Part shown: in pieces, positions 61,129-64,000 of the stretch
How positions within the stretch are numbered: position 1 is the first letter of the stretch
Layout: each line of letters starts with the position of its first letter
NCBI RefSeq assembly: GCF_004681185.1
Contig: NZ_SRIF01000012.1
Location: 29,375 to 93,374 of the forward strand
Direction of reading: 5' to 3'
DNA length: 64,000 bases
Source: Haloarcula amylovorans
Lineage (GTDB): Archaea > Halobacteriota > Halobacteria > Halobacteriales > Haloarculaceae
Program-made: the position numbers and the translations under genes
The notes under the pieces: generated by a model
Databases searched by the model: none
What the model saw: the letters and a program-made list of their open reading frames with translations, nothing else
What the model was told of the DNA's origin: nothing

Positions 61129-61878
61129 ATGCGCGAACTCGTCTTCGCCCTCGAATACGAGCCGGGGTGCAATAGGGTGGCGGATGCCCTTGCCGACTAC
61201 CCCGACGCCCGTGTCCGCTCGCTTTCGTTGCACGCGACTGCCGACCAACTTTGGCGAGTCGACCATGCCACCGGCACTCCGGACGCACTCGACGCCATCG
61301 AGGACGCGTTTCGAAACAGCGACTACTACGCCGACTGTCTCGCCACCGAGGACTGCGGCGCCACCCAGACCACCCGCGTCCTTGACCGCACGGACGACAC
61401 GCTCGTCCTCTACTCCGACTGGGAGCGAACCCCCACCTGCGCCTCGGTTCCCCACATCGCCCGCGACCATCTCGGGGACGGCGTGCTGTTCGAGACCCGT
61501 CATGAGGGCCGCCACTACACGTGGCGACTCATCCACTCGGGCGACGGCGACGTGGCGGCATTCTTCGACTCCCTCGAGGTTGCCGTCGAAGAATGCGCTC
61601 AGATGGAGATGCTCCGCACCGCGGACACGACGACAGCAGCTGGAGGAAGCGACGAAACACCGAGCGGATTACCCCCGGCGCAGGAAGCCGCCCTCCAAGC
61701 CGCCGTCGAACACGGCTACTACGAGTCGCCCCGCGAGGTCGATGTCGGCGAGTTGGCCGAGCATCTCGACGTGCCTCGGTCAACACTTACCTACCGGCTC
61801 CGTCGGGCGGAAGAACATTTGGCGAAGCAACACGTCGCCGGCGAGCGGGTAGCGGAAGAACGGCTGGCATCGCACTGA
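61129..61878 (+). CDS. HTH_10 (bacterio-opsin activator-like) transcriptional regulator
   Basis: 249 residues. The last 65 residues, AALQAAVEHGYYESPREVDVGELAEHLDVPRSTLTYRLRRAEEHL, match the HTH_10 DNA-binding domain of haloarchaeal Bat-type regulators. The N-terminal part holds Cys residues (EPGCN, DCLATEDCG) that could sense metals. It ends 59 bases before the P-type ATPase at 61938 on the same strand, so it is probably its regulator. Confidence 0.85.
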   Translation: MRELVFALEYEPGCNRVADALADYPDARVRSLSLHATADQLWRVDHATGTPDALDAIEDAFRNSDYYADCLATEDCGATQTTRVLDRTDDTLVLYSDWERTPTCASVPHIARDHLGDGVLFETRHEGRHYTWRLIHSGDGDVAAFFDSLEVAVEECAQMEMLRTADTTTAAGGSDETPSGLPPAQEAALQAAVEHGYYESPREVDVGELAEHLDVPRSTLTYRLRRAEEHLAKQHVAGERVAEERLASH

Positions 61879-61937
61879 CACCGCGGTTGGAATATTCCAA
61901 CAAAGACATATCGAACTCCCGCTCCTACCGTGAGGTG

Positions 61938-64000
61938 ATGACAGAGAATTCCGATGTGGATACAGCGGGACCACCGAACGGCGGCGGGCAGCGGGAGTTG
62001 ACTGCCCGTCTCACGGTCCCCGAGATGGACTGTCCGTCGTGTGCGCAAAAAGTCGACAAGAGCCTCCAGCGCGTCGACGGCGTCGTTGAGGCCACGCTCC
62101 AGCCGACCACCGGGACAGCTACCATCAAGTACGATCCGGACCGGACTACCAAAGCCGACGTCGTCGCGGCGATCGAAGCCGCCGGCTATGACGTGATCGG
62201 CGGAGCAGACGACGAAACCGACGAGTCTGCCGACGGCGTCGATATCGCGCCACCTTCGGAGGTCTGGACGAGTTCTCGCGCGAAGAAGACGTGGCTCGGC
62301 GCAGCGTTCGTCATCCTTGGTCTAGTCTTCGAGTTCCTTCTCACCGGCCAGAACGCCGCGATAGCGAGCATCCTCGACTACCCGCTACACATCGCAGATG
62401 TCCTGTTCCTCGGTGCCGTCGCGGCCAGTGGCATCCCGGTCGTCCGCAGCGGGTACTACTCCGCGAAGAACCGAAGCCTCGACATCGACCTCCTGATGGG
62501 GACAGCGATCATCGCCGCAACCGGCATCGGCTACTTCGTCGAGGCCGCGACGCTGGCCGTCCTGTTCAGCATCGCCGAACTGCTCGAGGACTATGCGATG
62601 GACAGGGCACGGGATTCTCTGCGCGAGCTGATGGAACTCTCGCCCGACGAGGCGACCGTCCGTCGCGATGGTGAGGAAGTGACCGTTTCCGTCGAGGAGG
62701 TCGACGTTGGCGAGACCGTCGTCGTCCGCCCTGGCGACAAGATTCCGCTCGACGGGACGGTCATCGAAGGCGAGAGTGCAGTCGACCAGTCGCCGATCAC
62801 GGGCGAGAGCGTCCCCGTCGACAAGACCACCGGCGACGAGGTGTACGCCGGCGCGATCAACGAAGAGGGGTACCTCGAGGTAGAGGTCACCTCGACCGCT
62901 GGCGATTCGACGCTCTCGCGTATTATCGAAATGGTACAGGGCGCACAGGCGAAGAAGACCGAGTCTGAGCAGTTCGTCGACAGCTTCTCCGGCTACTACA
63001 CACCCCTCGTCGTCGTGCTGGCAATCCTGACCGCCGCTATCCCGCCGCTGGTTATCGCTGATCCGGTGGCGGTGGACCTAGCCGGTTACGGGTTCACCTT
63101 CGCGGGCGACTGGCAGACGTGGTTCATCCGTGGGCTCACGCTGCTGGTGATCGCCTGCCCGTGTGCGTTCGTCATCTCCACACCCGTCTCGGTGGTGTCG
63201 GGCATCACGAGCGCCGCGAAGAACGGCGTCCTGATCAAGGGCGGAAATTACCTGGAAGCGATGGGCGAGGTCGACGCCGTCGCCGTCGACAAGACCGGGA
63301 CGCTCACCAAGGGCGAACTCGCCGTCACCGACGTCGTTCCGGTGGGTGACACTACGGAGGACGATCTGCTCCGTCGCGCCGCTGGGCTGGAGCAGCGCAG
63401 TGAGCATCCCATTGCTACGGCGATTCTCGCCCGTGCTGAGGAGGCGGGCGTGGGCAACCTGCCCGACCCGACGGGTTTCGAGAGCCTCACTGGGAAGGGC
63501 ATCCGCGGCGAGATCGGCGGCGAGACGTACTATGCGGGCAAGCCCGCGCTCTTCGAGGAACTGGGCTTCGACCTCGCTCGGGCACGCCGCGAGACGGACG
63601 GCGGCGTTATGACGGAAGAGGCGACCGAGGGCGAGAACGGGGCGTTCGCCGAGGATGCCCTCTCCGCGCTGGAGCGGGAGGGCAAGACTGTCGTTATCGT
63701 CGGGACGGAGTCGGAGTTGCTGGGTGCGATCGCCATCGCCGACGAGGTGCGCCCGGCCTCGAAGCGGGCCGTCCAGCGCCTGCAGGAGCTTGGTGTCGAG
63801 CGCGTCGTGATGCTGACGGGCGACAACGAGGGCACCGCCCGCGCCATCGCCGAGCAGGTCGGCGTCGACGAGTACCGCGCCGAACTCTTGCCGGAGGAGA
63901 AGGTCGACGCCGTCGAGGAGTTGCAGGCGGAGTACGGCGAGGTGGCGATGGTCGGCGATGGCATCAACGACGCGCCCGCGCTCGCCACCGCGGAGGTCGG
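61938..64000 (+). CDS. Zn/Cd-type heavy-metal P-type ATPase (3' end outside window)
   Basis: Open to the end of the window, about 687 residues seen. N-terminal HMA domain with MDCPSCAQK, then transmembrane helices, TGES actuator, ACPCAFVIS (CPC), DKTGTLTKGEL, SEHPIATA and GDGINDAPAL. It is like 19084-21771 in the whole catalytic part, but has one HMA domain instead of two and no His-rich start. Cut off near the last helices. Directly downstream of the HTH_10 regulator. Confidence 0.92.
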   Translation, partial: MTENSDVDTAGPPNGGGQRELTARLTVPEMDCPSCAQKVDKSLQRVDGVVEATLQPTTGTATIKYDPDRTTKADVVAAIEAAGYDVIGGADDETDESADGVDIAPPSEVWTSSRAKKTWLGAAFVILGLVFEFLLTGQNAAIASILDYPLHIADVLFLGAVAASGIPVVRSGYYSAKNRSLDIDLLMGTAIIAATGIGYFVEAATLAVLFSIAELLEDYAMDRARDSLRELMELSPDEATVRRDGEEVTVSVEEVDVGETVVVRPGDKIPLDGTVIEGESAVDQSPITGESVPVDKTTGDEVYAGAINEEGYLEVEVTSTAGDSTLSRIIEMVQGAQAKKTESEQFVDSFSGYYTPLVVVLAILTAAIPPLVIADPVAVDLAGYGFTFAGDWQTWFIRGLTLLVIACPCAFVISTPVSVVSGITSAAKNGVLIKGGNYLEAMGEVDAVAVDKTGTLTKGELAVTDVVPVGDTTEDDLLRRAAGLEQRSEHPIATAILARAEEAGVGNLPDPTGFESLTGKGIRGEIGGETYYAGKPALFEELGFDLARARRETDGGVMTEEATEGENGAFAEDALSALEREGKTVVIVGTESELLGAIAIADEVRPASKRAVQRLQELGVERVVMLTGDNEGTARAIAEQVGVDEYRAELLPEEKVDAVEELQAEYGEVAMVGDGINDAPALATAEV

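Noticed and set aside
1..64000. CRISPR arrays, insertion sequences, rRNA
   Set aside because: No regularly spaced repeats, transposase-like proteins or rRNA-like stretches were seen.

Overview
The window looks like accessory DNA, probably a megaplasmid or a large integrated region, of an extreme halophile in the class Halobacteria. The evidence is strongly acidic predicted proteins, high-GC coding sequence with AT-rich leaderless promoters (TATA-like boxes about 25-33 nt upstream of ATG), two archaeal TFB genes, halocyanin-type cupredoxins, Tat/lipobox secreted proteins and several families known mainly from haloarchaea. No rRNA, IS element or CRISPR array was seen; there is one tRNA-Glu(CTC) gene.

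Left part (1-30 kb) is a metal/redox resistance and envelope region. It holds the end of a Cu-type P-type ATPase, a Fic/Doc-like protein, a PadR regulator divergent from a TRASH+HMA P-type ATPase with CPW instead of CPC, a halocyanin, a multicopper oxidase, a DsbA/DsbB pair, a half-size CtaA and a TFB. These are followed by a regulator/arylsulfotransferase-like operon, a Zn/Cd ATPase-CDF efflux operon (17.3-21.8 kb), membrane and cytochrome-region-type small proteins, and an iron-uptake-like operon (two P19/DUF7350-like lipoproteins, a 28-residue membrane peptide and a DyP-type peroxidase).

Middle (30.2-33.3 kb): a second PadR regulator, a histone-fold DUF1931 protein, exonuclease VII (XseA with an unusual C-terminal membrane anchor, and XseB), a small HExxH membrane protein and a ribbon-helix-helix-like regulator.

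33.4-47.3 kb is a single rightward operon that reads as a haloarchaeal conjugation (type IV secretion-like) locus: VirB2-like small membrane protein, secreted surface protein, Tat lipoprotein, VirB6-like membrane protein, PrgI/VirB3-like protein, VirB4-like ATPase, a giant VirD4/TraD-like coupling protein with extra C-terminal nuclease-like and winged-helix regions, and an archaeo-eukaryotic-type primase. The divergent RHH-like gene and three GAGAACTT repeats between them suggest the control point.

47.3-61.1 kb is plasmid-backbone-like and cargo DNA: an AT-rich orphan gene, iteron-like repeats, zinc-ribbon and HalOD1-like small proteins, a GC-rich region with two long hairpins, an OB-fold ssDNA-binding-type protein, an AlbA_2/Schlafen-type gene convergent with an orphan, a second TFB, a mini-TFB fragment, a TumE-like/HTH pair and a run of small haloarchaeal genes, two of them behind a repeated C-run/G-run leader element. 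The window ends with an HTH_10 regulator and a truncated Zn/Cd P-type ATPase. All family assignments come from reading motifs by eye; no searches were run.
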